From assembly GCF_963677075.1 (NCBI RefSeq), contig NZ_OY781873.1, forward strand, positions 3,063,715 to 3,127,714: 64,000 bases of DNA, in the 5' to 3' direction. The notes below the pieces were generated by a model. That model was not told the DNA's origin, ran no database searches, and was given only the letters and a program-made list of their open reading frames with translations. How positions within the stretch are numbered: the first letter of the stretch is position 1; every line of letters begins with the position of its first letter. This document shows positions 9,061 through 17,762 of the stretch, piece after piece. Source of the stretch: an uncultured Sphaerochaeta sp. GTDB lineage: Bacteria; Spirochaetota; Spirochaetia; Sphaerochaetales; Sphaerochaetaceae. The position numbers were made by a program, and so were the translations under genes.

Positions 9061-9147
9061 AATCGAATACACCGAACCCCTCATTTGTGTTGTGAGTGTT
9101 CTACTTGTGTGATTCGATTAGTTCTTCATTGCTGTAAGGCGCTCCAT
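9061..9147 (-). promoter_or_regulatory. Attenuator-like leader of the ABC-F gene (9-residue leader ORF and hairpin)
   Basis: On the minus strand a short ORF (ATG 9147 to TAA 9118) encodes MERLTAMKN. Its stop codon sits in the 5' arm of a 12-bp stem formed by 9119-9107 and 9072-9061 (AATCGAAT(c)ACAC against GTGTATTCGATT, one bulge, loop of about 34 bases). Such an arrangement allows a ribosome stalled on the leader ORF to melt the stem. The stem is not followed by a U tract, so it may act on translation or antitermination. The leader peptide has no strong Shine-Dalgarno, so the call is tentative. Confidence 0.4.
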
Positions 9148-9312
9148 GATTTGTAGTACTTCTATCTTTTTATACCAGACTACAGAAGGATTAGCAATGC
9201 TGGTTCATTTGTATCTGTTGGCATGCTCTGTGAAGAAATGTGTTTTCCTATCATGATATGCACTTAATATAATATTGTATTGTAATTACTTAAATTATTT
9301 TCTATTTGTAAT
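9148..9312. other. Host non-coding DNA left of the prophage (abcF promoter region)
   Basis: No credible gene. The segment is strongly AT-rich between about 9255 and 9312, with -10-like hexamers on the minus strand (TATTAT and TATATT near 9275-9265) that could start the abcF leader transcript. The prophage is inserted at the upstream edge of this region, so any activator site further upstream would have been displaced by about 36 kb. Confidence 0.4.
9308..9312. repeat. Target-site duplication, left copy (GTAAT)
   Basis: GTAAT immediately precedes the left prophage terminus and is repeated exactly at 45198-45202 after the right terminus. Five bases is the target duplication length made by Mu-type transposition. 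Confidence 0.9.
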
Positions 9313-9317
9313 TGTTG

Positions 9318-9381
9318 AATCCAGTTCTATATGGAACGTATAATCCAGAGAAAGTTGGAATAAACCAGAGAAGATTGCGAA
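9318..9381 (+). repeat. Left-end transposase-binding-type repeats (three copies)
   Basis: Three related repeats: 9318-9337 (AATCCAGTTCTATATGGAAC), 9342-9360 (AATCCAGAGAAAGTTGGAA) and 9362-9381 (AAACCAGAGAAGATTGCGAA), spaced 24 and 20 bases. They match the inverted repeats of the right end (AATCCA, 7-10 bases, GAAC). A further direct repeat of GATTGCGAAATT occurs at 9373-9384 and 9547-9558 and may mark a distal third site, as in Mu attL. Binding by the MuA-like transposase is inference. Confidence 0.75.
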
Positions 9382-9639
9382 ATTAGAGGGGATAGCTGGT
9401 GTTTGATGGTTGTTTACCAGATATTCCCTCTTTTTGTTTAATAAACAATCAACGCCTGAATAAACAGGGGAATTGGACTTTTCTATGAAAACAGGCAGAA
9501 AATAATAAACGGCCAGTAAACACCTTTCGCGAAAAAGGGAAGAGGGGATTGCGAAATTCCTTGTGGTGGATGGAATGGTTCAAGAGCGACCAGGTATGGC
9601 CGCTCTTGATAGTTGTTCTCCCTGCCTTATTAAACAGCT
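9382..9639. other. Prophage left-end non-coding region
   Basis: No gene seen. It holds the distal GATTGCGAAATT copy (9547-9558), a GTTTA-rich element (9506-9525; TAAACGGCCAGTAAACACCT) that recurs elsewhere in the prophage, and the late-operon terminator-like hairpin at 9581-9608. Confidence 0.6.
9581..9608 (-). terminator. Hairpin at the end of the prophage late operon
   Basis: CAAGAGCG (9581-9588) pairs perfectly with CGCTCTTG (9601-9608), with two further C:G pairs inside after a mismatch. It lies just past the last late gene, which stops at 9640. On the minus strand it is not followed by a good U tract, so intrinsic termination is likely but imperfect. Confidence 0.5.
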
Positions 9640-9891
9640 CTATGCACCCTGTTGGTCAGCAATAAACGCAGAGTAAGCATCCTTGATTCCCTGGGTGTGG
9701 ACTGCATTACATACTGCCTTTACCTCATCAGGTTGACTGGCGATGTCATCCGTAGGGGCAATCACATAACGGTGATAAGCCCTTGAGATTTCCACCCCGT
9801 CCCGTTCGATGACGATTGCCTGTCTTACTTGTACGTGCTTGAATTCTCCTACGATTTCGATTTTGTCTATTACTGTTGATTCTGTTAACAT
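9640..9891 (-). CDS. Small phage protein after the tail fibre, 83 aa
   Basis: Not recognised by name. The protein is acidic and soluble, begins MLTESTVIDKIEIVGEFKHV and contains a segment RQAIVIERDGVEISRAYHRY typical of small proteins that sit at the end of phage tail-fibre operons. It starts 11 bases after the tail fibre gene and is the last late gene. A role in fibre assembly is possible but unproven. Confidence 0.65.
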   Translation of the reverse strand: MLTESTVIDKIEIVGEFKHVQVRQAIVIERDGVEISRAYHRYVIAPTDDIASQPDEVKAVCNAVHTQGIKDAYSAFIADQQGA

Positions 9892-9902
9892 CTAAACGCT
9901 CC

Positions 9903-11687
9903 TTATGCGGTTGTGTAAATAATATGTAAATGTAATTCACTGACTGTACTTTTCATTTCTATCTGTCCTCCGATACCACTTCCGACAGACCAAAGTCGAG
10001 CTTTTGCAACGCTGTGTTCACACCAGCCAGTAGGATAATATCCGTCTGGAAATAATATCCCCCCAGCGTTGAAGGAAATTTTGACTGAATTTGGATACCC
10101 TGATACACTCAAGGTGGCAAAAGGCAAACTGACTTCCATATTACCACTACCTGTGTGTGCGCTCCAACCTATATCTATAAACACATTCACAATATTACCG
10201 TTTTTTGAATAACGCCCTGCGTTTCTAGTGTATGTTCCCACTCCTTCTGTAGTTCTTCCTGATATAACAGGGGTGTATGTCCCTTCCTCGTAATCATCCA
10301 GCAGATTTGCAGTGCTTGTCCCCCCTAGGAAGATCCCAGTAGGAGTGATGTTCCCACTGTCATCTATGGTCACCCCGGAGTTCTGGAGATCACCAGAGGT
10401 TCCTGAGAAGCGGGGGATGGCTTTGTCGGTGGATGTGGGGCGGGTGATTTTCTTTGTGTTCAGCTCATCAACTGCTTCCTGTAGATCTGTTGATTCCAGC
10501 CCCGATGATGCATGGTCATAACCCACTTGTGAGGCATCAGCATATGCGACCTTCCATGTAGATGAATCAGCATCGTAGACCTTGAGCACTTTCTGGACAG
10601 TATTGTAATAAACAGCCCCAGCCGAGGCAGTAGCGGGATCAGCAGCAAAGGCACCCAGCAACTTGGCATTGATCAGGGCCTCAGCCTCCTGGGATACTAT
10701 TGCAGCATCCTCAGATGCAGCGGCACTCTGGGCAGCATTTATCTCTGATTGTGCAGCATTGTCCTTGCTGGCCTCAGCAGCCTGCGCACTTGCCAGGGCA
10801 GATGCTTCTGAGCCTGCTGCATTGCTTTCGCTGGTGGCTGCTGCATTCTTGCTTGCTAGTGCTGCGGCCTCAGAGCTTGATGCATTGCCTTCGCTGGTTG
10901 CCGCTGCGTTTTTACTTGCCAGGGCTGCCGCTGCAGAGTTTGCCGCATTGCCCTCACTGGTAGCTGCTGCGTTTTTGCTTACTAGTGCAGCCGCTGCAGA
11001 GTCTGCTGCATTTCCCTCACTGGTGGCTGCTGCTTCAACGGCAGCTTGTACATCTTCGGTAGAGCCATATATGGCCAGTACAACTGTTGCGGAATCCGCT
11101 GCATTGCCTTCGCTGGTAGCTGCTGCGTTTTTGCTTGCCAGAGCTGCCGCTGCGGAATCTGCCGCATTGCCCTCACTGGTGGCTGCTGCGTTCTTACTTG
11201 CCAGGGCAGATGCAGCCGCTGCCTCTGCCGCTTCCTTGAACGATGAATACATGGTGAGGTAATAATCAAAGACGGACAGCTCGGTCTGAATGATGGGATC
11301 TGGAGAAAGATTCTCCTGGACATAGATCAAAGCCGGTTCAGAAACCCATCTTGTGGTAACAACAGCAGCTTCCCCTACTCCATCCACAATCGTTGCATAC
11401 AGCTGAATCTGCAGGCGTCCCGGAACCTGGGTGGCAAGGGAATCAGGAACCCAAGTAAGCTTGACCAGGTTGTCCTCGACAGTAGGAGCAAGGACCACTG
11501 ACTCACCCTGTCCATACTTATTCTTATACTGCAGATACCAGGTGAAAGAAGCATTGGTGAGATCCTCACCATTCACAGAGGAAGCCAGAACAAAACGGAT
11601 ACCATCAATCCCCGTCTGCCCCCCAATGATAAGGTTCTTTATATCCTCAGTCGTAATCGTCTTCAGTCTGAGATGTGCATCAACCAT
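9903..11687 (-). CDS. Tail fibre / receptor-binding protein with Ala-rich repeats
   Basis: Predicted distal tail fibre. Residues 1-135 resemble the Ig-like N-terminal part of baseplate upper/fibre proteins that attaches to the tail. About residues 155-330 consist of repeated, coiled-coil-prone units of the type ASKNAAATSEGNAADSAAAA, giving a long trimeric shaft. The C-terminal part (from about 400) has GIFLGGTSTANLLDDYEEGT and a YTPVISG segment like phage tip domains that bind receptors. Length 594 aa. The repeats make the gene prone to unit gain or loss, a known route to host-range change. Confidence 0.85.
   Translation of the reverse strand: MVDAHLRLKTITTEDIKNLIIGGQTGIDGIRFVLASSVNGEDLTNASFTWYLQYKNKYGQGESVVLAPTVEDNLVKLTWVPDSLATQVPGRLQIQLYATIVDGVGEAAVVTTRWVSEPALIYVQENLSPDPIIQTELSVFDYYLTMYSSFKEAAEAAAASALASKNAAATSEGNAADSAAAALASKNAAATSEGNAADSATVVLAIYGSTEDVQAAVEAAATSEGNAADSAAAALVSKNAAATSEGNAANSAAAALASKNAAATSEGNASSSEAAALASKNAAATSESNAAGSEASALASAQAAEASKDNAAQSEINAAQSAAASEDAAIVSQEAEALINAKLLGAFAADPATASAGAVYYNTVQKVLKVYDADSSTWKVAYADASQVGYDHASSGLESTDLQEAVDELNTKKITRPTSTDKAIPRFSGTSGDLQNSGVTIDDSGNITPTGIFLGGTSTANLLDDYEEGTYTPVISGRTTEGVGTYTRNAGRYSKNGNIVNVFIDIGWSAHTGSGNMEVSLPFATLSVSGYPNSVKISFNAGGILFPDGYYPTGWCEHSVAKARLWSVGSGIGGQIEMKSTVSELHLHIIYTTA
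10785..11215 (-). repeat. Tandem Ala-rich coding repeats in the tail fibre
   Basis: Repeated blocks of about 63 bases (consensus protein ALASKNAAATSEGNAADSAA, about 21 residues) with several near-identical DNA copies. One unit is replaced by a divergent linker (VVLAIYGSTEDVQAAVEA) at about 11030-11090, suggesting past recombination between units. Confidence 0.75.
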
Positions 11688-11817
11688 GTGCTACCCTCCT
11701 ATATATACATAAGTAGGATAGCAAATTGTCGACTCCCCTAATCAGATACAATTACAAGCATCTCGACTTGCAGGCGCAGGAAGATGAAGTTACACTCTGA
11801 GCAAAGGAGATGTATGA

Positions 11818-12234
11818 ATGGAACATTTTATTATTTCAGCAATTGCGCTTAAGTACACAATTTTATCAGAATCTGAGCAAGAAGCAAAAAAGGTTGTAGA
11901 CACATTTACTTCCGATCGTATCCATGGAGGCAATCGCCCTGAAGAATTCTCTTCAGAATTTGGATTCAATAATAGTGAGGGAGTCAGTTATCATTGGTCT
12001 AATACCAACATTTTCGTTGTCTACCAGAGTCTTGAAATAGTAACATACGTAGAGAGAAGATTATCAGACAATGAATTCCTTGCACTGTTTAGTGAATACA
12101 TCAAGGAGAACTATAAGCTCAGATATGATGTTGAAAATATAGACAACCTCTTAGACATCACAATCCTTGATCATGTAGTTTTAAGAAGAGAGACCATTAA
12201 AGCAATAGAATCACCGCATAACCCCAAAAAATAG
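11818..12234 (+). CDS. Cargo gene of unknown function, 138 aa
   Basis: Not recognised. It points right, against the surrounding late genes, and is AT-rich compared with them. It has a good Shine-Dalgarno (AAAGGAG) 8 bases before ATG 11818. The protein starts MEHFIISAIALKYTILSESEQEAKKVV, has no membrane segment or cysteine cluster and is acidic. It is convergent with the PIN-domain gene next door (34-base gap), and the two together interrupt the tail fibre region, the usual place for phage cargo. A role in phage competition or host fitness is conjecture. Confidence 0.7.
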   Translation: MEHFIISAIALKYTILSESEQEAKKVVDTFTSDRIHGGNRPEEFSSEFGFNNSEGVSYHWSNTNIFVVYQSLEIVTYVERRLSDNEFLALFSEYIKENYKLRYDVENIDNLLDITILDHVVLRRETIKAIESPHNPKK

Positions 12235-12268
12235 TTTACCTTAAGAAATATAAGAAAAACTCAGGGTT

Positions 12269-13576
12269 CTATTCAACAGGTTTGAACTTGATGTGATATT
12301 TCCCCCCAAACTCATCCGGGTGATTTTCAACATTAATCACATAATCAAAAGAGAATGGTTTGATGTCGCCATAAGAGTCGAAAAGCAGATATATTGAGTC
12401 CAATTCCATTTGCATATTATGTTTCAGTTTTTTCACTTGGAAGTGGACGTCATAACTCTGAGTCTTCTTAATGCTTTCCAAGGAATAATCAACTCCTAAT
12501 CTCAACTGCGCAGAATTGCCAATATTTGACATCAAAGAACTGTATATTCCTGGATCTATCCTAGAGACTGGCATTGTAAAAAGTTCATGACTTGTTCTTG
12601 GAGGAGTAGGCCTAGCGGGCAAACTCGGTTCATGATAATTGCAAGCTTCCTCCTCATCTATTAGGCTGAAGCCATCAGGAAAATGTAGAAAAACATCAAT
12701 ATCTAATGCAACCTTCTTTCCTACGTTTGTAATGACTAGGTCCAGACAAAACAAACGTGATTTGTAGTTTTCATATCGGTTTTTTCTTCCATAATATTCC
12801 CGCAATTCCACTAAGTAATCGTCAACCTCTTTTTCGTAGCGATCTATTTCATCATCGGAGACACTATCAAACCAACCGAGGCTAACAATACCTAATTTTT
12901 TTCGATGCTCGAGGATATTTTTATATTCAAGTTGCGTTTTCAGCCTTTCAATTTTTTCTTCAATAATTGAAGGATCAACTCCCTTAACCTCTTTTAATTC
13001 GAATTCATGGAATTTTGCATCTGGAGAAGATTTTACATATAGGTCAAGTTTTGGACTAGCATTCTCGAAGCGCGCCAATTTTGCTTCCAGTTCTTTTATC
13101 TTTTTCGTATCATCATCAATACGGACATCCTCTTTCAACGAATCATCAAGCTTAACATTTCTGATATTCTTGTTTCTTGCCTTTTGCCTGAGACCAAAGT
13201 CTGATGTTACCAAAATGAGTTTTGAGATATCCTCTTCGAGAATCATCGAAGCAATCAACCGATCATCGCTCACATCAGGATCTAGTCCTTTCTGGTCCCA
13301 ATCAATTTTTGGTTCAATACAAACAAAATTCAGGAAAACACCTTCCCTAATTTTCCCATTTTCTTGATATTTTTCAAATGCCTTTAAAATGTCACCGGCT
13401 CTTATCCGAATCCCTTTGTTCTGGTCAGAATCTTTTTTCTTATTCAATTCCCTTAAAACAATTGGTGCTACAACCAACGTTACTTCTTCTCTCGTTTCAA
13501 GAATAGAATGCCAATCAAGTGTATCGAACCGTTGAAAATGAATTAACACATTTGTATCAAGATAACATCTAAGCAA
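12269..13576 (-). CDS. PIN-domain protein with large C-terminal region (phage cargo)
   Basis: Residues about 1-150 form a PIN nuclease domain: CYLDTNVLIHF with the first acid, a mid-domain LRELNKKK, then DDRLIASMI and VTSDFGLRQKA with the later acids. PIN domains cut RNA with metal ions. After a coiled-coil-like region (about 160-260) comes a beta-rich C-terminal region of some 180 residues that I do not recognise. The likely start is TTG 13576 (MLRCYLDTNV), 8 bases after GGAGG; a longer form could start at 13591. At about 435 aa it is much larger than VapC-type toxins, so it is more likely an effector or defence nuclease than a simple toxin; no adjacent antitoxin was recognised. Confidence 0.75.
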   Translation of the reverse strand: MLRCYLDTNVLIHFQRFDTLDWHSILETREEVTLVVAPIVLRELNKKKDSDQNKGIRIRAGDILKAFEKYQENGKIREGVFLNFVCIEPKIDWDQKGLDPDVSDDRLIASMILEEDISKLILVTSDFGLRQKARNKNIRNVKLDDSLKEDVRIDDDTKKIKELEAKLARFENASPKLDLYVKSSPDAKFHEFELKEVKGVDPSIIEEKIERLKTQLEYKNILEHRKKLGIVSLGWFDSVSDDEIDRYEKEVDDYLVELREYYGRKNRYENYKSRLFCLDLVITNVGKKVALDIDVFLHFPDGFSLIDEEEACNYHEPSLPARPTPPRTSHELFTMPVSRIDPGIYSSLMSNIGNSAQLRLGVDYSLESIKKTQSYDVHFQVKKLKHNMQMELDSIYLLFDSYGDIKPFSFDYVINVENHPDEFGGKYHIKFKPVE

Positions 13577-13650
13577 GACAATCACCTCCAAATCATGCTA
13601 ATGGTACAGCACAATGGAGGCGAAGACCATCCTTAATTTCTTTTCCCTTA

Positions 13651-14052
13651 TTACTCTTCCCACTCATTATAGAAGGCTAGTCTATCCACCAGATCCCTGA
13701 TGTACGCCTTGGCAGCTCGCTTAGCTTCCAGAATTGCTGCAGCCCTTTCTTCTTCATCCCCTACATACTTGGCATATTCCAGCTGCATCTCATCGACAGT
13801 CATGCCCTGGTAGAAAGGCTTCTCAGGATCTTCCTCATATGATCCATCCTCCTTAAGCTGAGCCCTCAGGGTCTCAAATAGGAATCGTTTCTTGTCCTTT
13901 AGATACACAGAGCGAAGCAGGAAATCCCGCCTTCTCTGTGCTGCAGTCGGTTTCATCACCCTGCCGTACTCCTCGACAGACACCTCTACCGCATCATCCG
14001 GAAGATAGTCACTGACCACATACAATCCACTCTTGTTCATCTTAATAAACAT
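13651..14052 (-). CDS. Phage tail-module protein of unknown function, 133 aa
   Basis: Hydrophilic, charged and largely helical, starting MFIKMNKSGLYVVSDYLPDD. Residues 55-120 are rich in E, K and R and would form a coiled coil. Proteins of this size and composition between the tail tip and the fibre in siphoviruses are often fibre chaperones or assembly factors, but I see no defining motif. A GTTTA-rich intergenic element (about 14050-14098) precedes the gene. Confidence 0.65.
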   Translation of the reverse strand: MFIKMNKSGLYVVSDYLPDDAVEVSVEEYGRVMKPTAAQRRRDFLLRSVYLKDKKRFLFETLRAQLKEDGSYEEDPEKPFYQGMTVDEMQLEYAKYVGDEEERAAAILEAKRAAKAYIRDLVDRLAFYNEWEE

Positions 14053-14098
14053 CGTTTAAACCCCTTTTACCACCTAGTAAACACCTGTTAAACAGTGT

Positions 14099-17000
14099 TT
14101 ATTTTACATACAACGCGCCACCAGCACCCCGGTATAGAGCCCCGGAGGCAAGAGACTCGACAGTGGCCGTATCATTGCCAGGAAGCTTCTTCATATACAG
14201 GTCATAGTCAGAACCAAAGTAACAACGAAAGGCCATGGATTGTCCACCCTCCTCAGAGAAGCCATCACAGGTGACCCCGTCAACAGTTACATCTGTGTTG
14301 TTTCTCAGGTCCACCCCATATCCGGGTATGTCAATGGTGATGGAGGACGGATCAATCGCCTGTACAGGGGCAACGGAGAATCCAATCCCCCTACTGACTG
14401 TCCCATCATCCTCTTCATAATCCGTATCAATCAGACCACTGAGGGAGCCATACGTTACCCAATGGTACTCGGTATGTGTCCCAAACCAGGGCCATCCGAA
14501 AATCCATTCATTCTGGACTGTATAAGCCTCATACGTGCACTTACTCGAACACCGATACAGAGAGTCCCCCGTATCCCCATAGAAATATGCAAAACATTCG
14601 ATCTCGCTGCTTCCCCATGTCCCCAATGCTGTATTGGTAGCAAACATCACCCAACCAACATCCGGCTCCTCGCTGACCTCACACCGGTACAGATTGTTGA
14701 ACCCTATCCCATTCGCCTGCGCCCAGACGCACAGGTCATAGGCAAGGCTTTTCTGTTGGACCTTCAGTGTCTGCAGGGAGGTAATAGCCCTTGAGGAAGG
14801 CTGGGCAATCAAGGCAGGATTGATAAGGATTTCAGTTTCGAAATTACCCCGTAGGTTGCATCGGGTGGCAGACATACCATCAGCAATCGCGTTTCTCATA
14901 TAGATGTGCTTGTTGGTTACTGCCAAATCCCCGTTACCCATGATCAGCGCACGCTTCTTGATTGAATCGTCAGCTGAGTCTATGAAGTTGTTGTCTATTG
15001 CGAGGAGGTAATCCTCACCAGTCTTGATGTAGAACTCGGGGGCAATATCCCAGGCCCCCTCCTCATCCACCTGTCCGGTGGTAATCTTCACCGCAAAGTC
15101 CTCACGTTCGTCAATCGTTCCTGGCTTCAGCAAGGCGGTCTTTGCGTTTACATTGATGGAAGGATTGGTCCCCGGGGGGTAAGTTGGAACTTTGATTGAT
15201 AATGCTCGCTCTCTGATGACTGACAGCCCGGATTGATACGCAGGAATTACTGTCCCATCCGTATAAATTTCCTCAGCATACTCTATCCCACTGATCTTAC
15301 AGACTCGGTTTGTATCCTGGGTAATCTCGGTTATGAGTACCTTTAGGTTCTCTCTCTGAAGTACGCCCACGGCTACCAAATCACCGATCACAATGGTTTC
15401 ATCGATAGGAGTTTTAAGCTGGAGCAAGCGTTTCGAGCTCTCAGCATTGACGATCTCATATGATCCAAGGATATGGTCAATAGTACGAATCCTGATGCCA
15501 TAGTAGTTACCAGCCACCATGTCGATTTCGCTATCAAGTTCGATTGCGGTAATCAACCCCTCTGCATTCCTTATGACCCCCGAGACCCTTCCTTCCCCAG
15601 TCCCTAGCAGAAACTTGTCATTGCTCAGGAGAACAACGTCACCCCGGGTGCAGAGTATACCTTCGATATCACAAGACCAGCTGAACGTCCGCTTTCTCCT
15701 GGTAATTTCGAGAAGCCTATACCGGCCTACCTTGGCGACATGAGCAGGATCCGTAACGCCGAAGAGAGTAATCTCCGTACTCTCATCTTCGTCTGTCAGT
15801 ACGCGGTCGAAGACAATAGAATCATTGACGATACTGACGTTTCTCTCTGATTCTTCATACCCTATCGACGCATCAACAAATTTCAGGTTGAGCACCTCGG
15901 TAGGTGATGAAAAATCTTTCTTCATGGAGAATCCTGCAGCATTCAATGGGGTGAACATCTGGGCAATGTATGGATTGATCTTGTCAATTATAATGCCGAC
16001 TGAATCAGCAGACCGACGAATCTCAGCCATATTGCTCTGTGCAATCAAGTCGATGAGTTGCCCTATGGTGTAGTCCCCAGTAATCCAGGCATCACAATGG
16101 AATCCTTGATCCTCGCAGTACTGATAGAATTCCTCAAACTCATCCCAGACAATCTGGGTATCGGCAACCGGTCTCGGATTGACCTTGGAGTTTGTCAGCA
16201 GGTACAGGATGGCTGCAGCAGGGTTCCTGGTAGCAGCAGTTGTCCAGTGTGCAGAACCGGTATCGACACCATCCCATACTCTGGTATTAAGAGTACCTTC
16301 AACATTGATGCTGTCGATGGTCCCATTCAGCTGGTCGGTTGCCTTGATATCAACAGCCAGTAAACGGAGATTCGATGGGTTCAAAACAGGTATTGTACTG
16401 TCATCATTCTGGTTCTTTGTATAGCTCTGGAGAACATCGAAGTAGATAGTGTCATTGTAAGATGTAGTGGATCCTGCCTTGTTCGTTCTAGAAACCCTAA
16501 TATCATAGGATCCATCGGCAGAACCGGATGGAGTAATCTCGTACATCTTTCTCCACCTACTCACATTCAGGGTAAGTGACTCATCAGCAAACACATTCCA
16601 GGTTCCATCTGGGATACGCCATTCAATCTTCACCCCGATGACAGTGGACTCCTTGTCAGATCCGTTGTATTTGTAGATGCCACTGGGAGCAATTACCCCT
16701 ACGTTGATCTTGGTAGTACCGCTTGAGGTGGTTCTCTCGATGGGAGTAGCTGTACCGTCATTGGAAAGCTCAACCCCTATCTGGCTCTCTATGACTCTTG
16801 CCGCGTAAAGGGTGCTAGGGGTAAGGCTTGTCTGCACCCCGGTGTACTTGCTGATCAGAGTGTCCCCGATCTTGGCTGTAGCCATATCCAAAGACACGTC
16901 GGAGTATCCAAAGCAGAACTGCTGGACGAAGAACTGGTTATTATCCGCATACCTGGAATAGGGCAACGATGCGTGATCAGGATAGATACGCCAATGCCCA

Positions 17001-17380
17001 AGCAGAATCGGCAGCCGCTCCCCCTTTCTGGCTGAATTTGTTGAACCCCTTAGGGAGGGAGATGTTTGAATGTTTGGAAGGCTAGGGTTGGCTGTGAGTG
17101 CCTTATAAAGGGCAACGCCACCTAAGACAACACCTGCAACTCCCAAGACTATGGATGTTACTATCAAAGCCGTCACCCCCTTGGGGACTTCTTTGACAAC
17201 AACAAATGCACCGTCACCAGCAATAGTGTGCAAGTCTGTAACCATCTCACCGTTCAGGAACACTTGGCTCTCAGGAGAGCACTGATATTGATCAAGCAGC
17301 TCACCAATGCAGGCACTGCCCTTGAATAAATGGTCCGAATATTCGCCGGTGAACAGGTTCTTCTGGATGCGTATCTTCAT
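14099..17380 (-). CDS. Tail tip / central fibre protein (lambda gpJ-like)
   Basis: Large tail hub protein that caps the tail and contacts the host. The N-terminus has a hydrophobic segment (about 70-92, LIVTSIVLGVAGVVLGGVAL) followed by SPSLRGSTNSARKGERLPIL, the pattern of gpJ-type proteins. About 120-500 carries fibronectin-like and hub-domain sequence (NPAAAILYLLTNSKVNPRPV is a clear phage tail tip segment). Length 1093 aa. It follows the NlpC/P60-like gene, the same order as lambda K-I-J. Confidence 0.85.
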   Translation of the reverse strand: MKIRIQKNLFTGEYSDHLFKGSACIGELLDQYQCSPESQVFLNGEMVTDLHTIAGDGAFVVVKEVPKGVTALIVTSIVLGVAGVVLGGVALYKALTANPSLPNIQTSPSLRGSTNSARKGERLPILLGHWRIYPDHASLPYSRYADNNQFFVQQFCFGYSDVSLDMATAKIGDTLISKYTGVQTSLTPSTLYAARVIESQIGVELSNDGTATPIERTTSSGTTKINVGVIAPSGIYKYNGSDKESTVIGVKIEWRIPDGTWNVFADESLTLNVSRWRKMYEITPSGSADGSYDIRVSRTNKAGSTTSYNDTIYFDVLQSYTKNQNDDSTIPVLNPSNLRLLAVDIKATDQLNGTIDSINVEGTLNTRVWDGVDTGSAHWTTAATRNPAAAILYLLTNSKVNPRPVADTQIVWDEFEEFYQYCEDQGFHCDAWITGDYTIGQLIDLIAQSNMAEIRRSADSVGIIIDKINPYIAQMFTPLNAAGFSMKKDFSSPTEVLNLKFVDASIGYEESERNVSIVNDSIVFDRVLTDEDESTEITLFGVTDPAHVAKVGRYRLLEITRRKRTFSWSCDIEGILCTRGDVVLLSNDKFLLGTGEGRVSGVIRNAEGLITAIELDSEIDMVAGNYYGIRIRTIDHILGSYEIVNAESSKRLLQLKTPIDETIVIGDLVAVGVLQRENLKVLITEITQDTNRVCKISGIEYAEEIYTDGTVIPAYQSGLSVIRERALSIKVPTYPPGTNPSINVNAKTALLKPGTIDEREDFAVKITTGQVDEEGAWDIAPEFYIKTGEDYLLAIDNNFIDSADDSIKKRALIMGNGDLAVTNKHIYMRNAIADGMSATRCNLRGNFETEILINPALIAQPSSRAITSLQTLKVQQKSLAYDLCVWAQANGIGFNNLYRCEVSEEPDVGWVMFATNTALGTWGSSEIECFAYFYGDTGDSLYRCSSKCTYEAYTVQNEWIFGWPWFGTHTEYHWVTYGSLSGLIDTDYEEDDGTVSRGIGFSVAPVQAIDPSSITIDIPGYGVDLRNNTDVTVDGVTCDGFSEEGGQSMAFRCYFGSDYDLYMKKLPGNDTATVESLASGALYRGAGGALYVK

Positions 17381-17408
17381 GCATACAGGGTAACATTTTG
17401 AGCGATTG

Positions 17409-17762
17409 TTACTTCCGAGGCCTGTAGTAAGCCAAGATCCTTTTCTTCAGCACCGAGGCTTTCTGATAAGAAGCCCCGGAGGCAGTCATGTGGATGATTC
17501 CACCCTTGAACCAGACCCCTACATGCAGCAGGTAGTTGAAACCTTTCATGTACACAATGTCGTAGTCCTGGGGAGAATCTACTTCCTGGAATCCTTCAAT
17601 CGCATCATCCAAGGATGCTTGGTCCTGTACATAAGAGAAAAGAGGAAGCTCGGTTCCCAACTCATTTTGAAGTATAACCCTCACAAAGCCGTAGCAGTCG
17701 GAGCCTTGCTCTGTCCTGCCGTTCTCGAGATAGGGAATGGCAAGGTACTCCTGGATATTCAT
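17409..17762 (-). CDS. NlpC/P60-like tail assembly peptidase
   Basis: Small peptidase of the tail tip (lambda gpK-like C-terminal domain), which may open peptidoglycan peptides during DNA entry or process the tail. The catalytic Cys is in GSDCYGFVR (about C23) and the His in YLLHVGVWFKGGIIHM. Length 117 aa, i.e. only the peptidase domain. The start overlaps the upstream gene by 4 bases. It is the only wall-directed enzyme recognised in the prophage. Confidence 0.8.
   Translation of the reverse strand: MNIQEYLAIPYLENGRTEQGSDCYGFVRVILQNELGTELPLFSYVQDQASLDDAIEGFQEVDSPQDYDIVYMKGFNYLLHVGVWFKGGIIHMTASGASYQKASVLKKRILAYYRPRK

Noticed and set aside
10785..11215. CRISPR-like array
   Set aside because: Units are contiguous and translate to coiled-coil repeats; there are no unique spacers and no cas genes.
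10663..11262. Ala/Ser-rich plus-strand frame
   Set aside because: Mirror of the repetitive tail fibre gene; low complexity arises from the repeats on the other strand.
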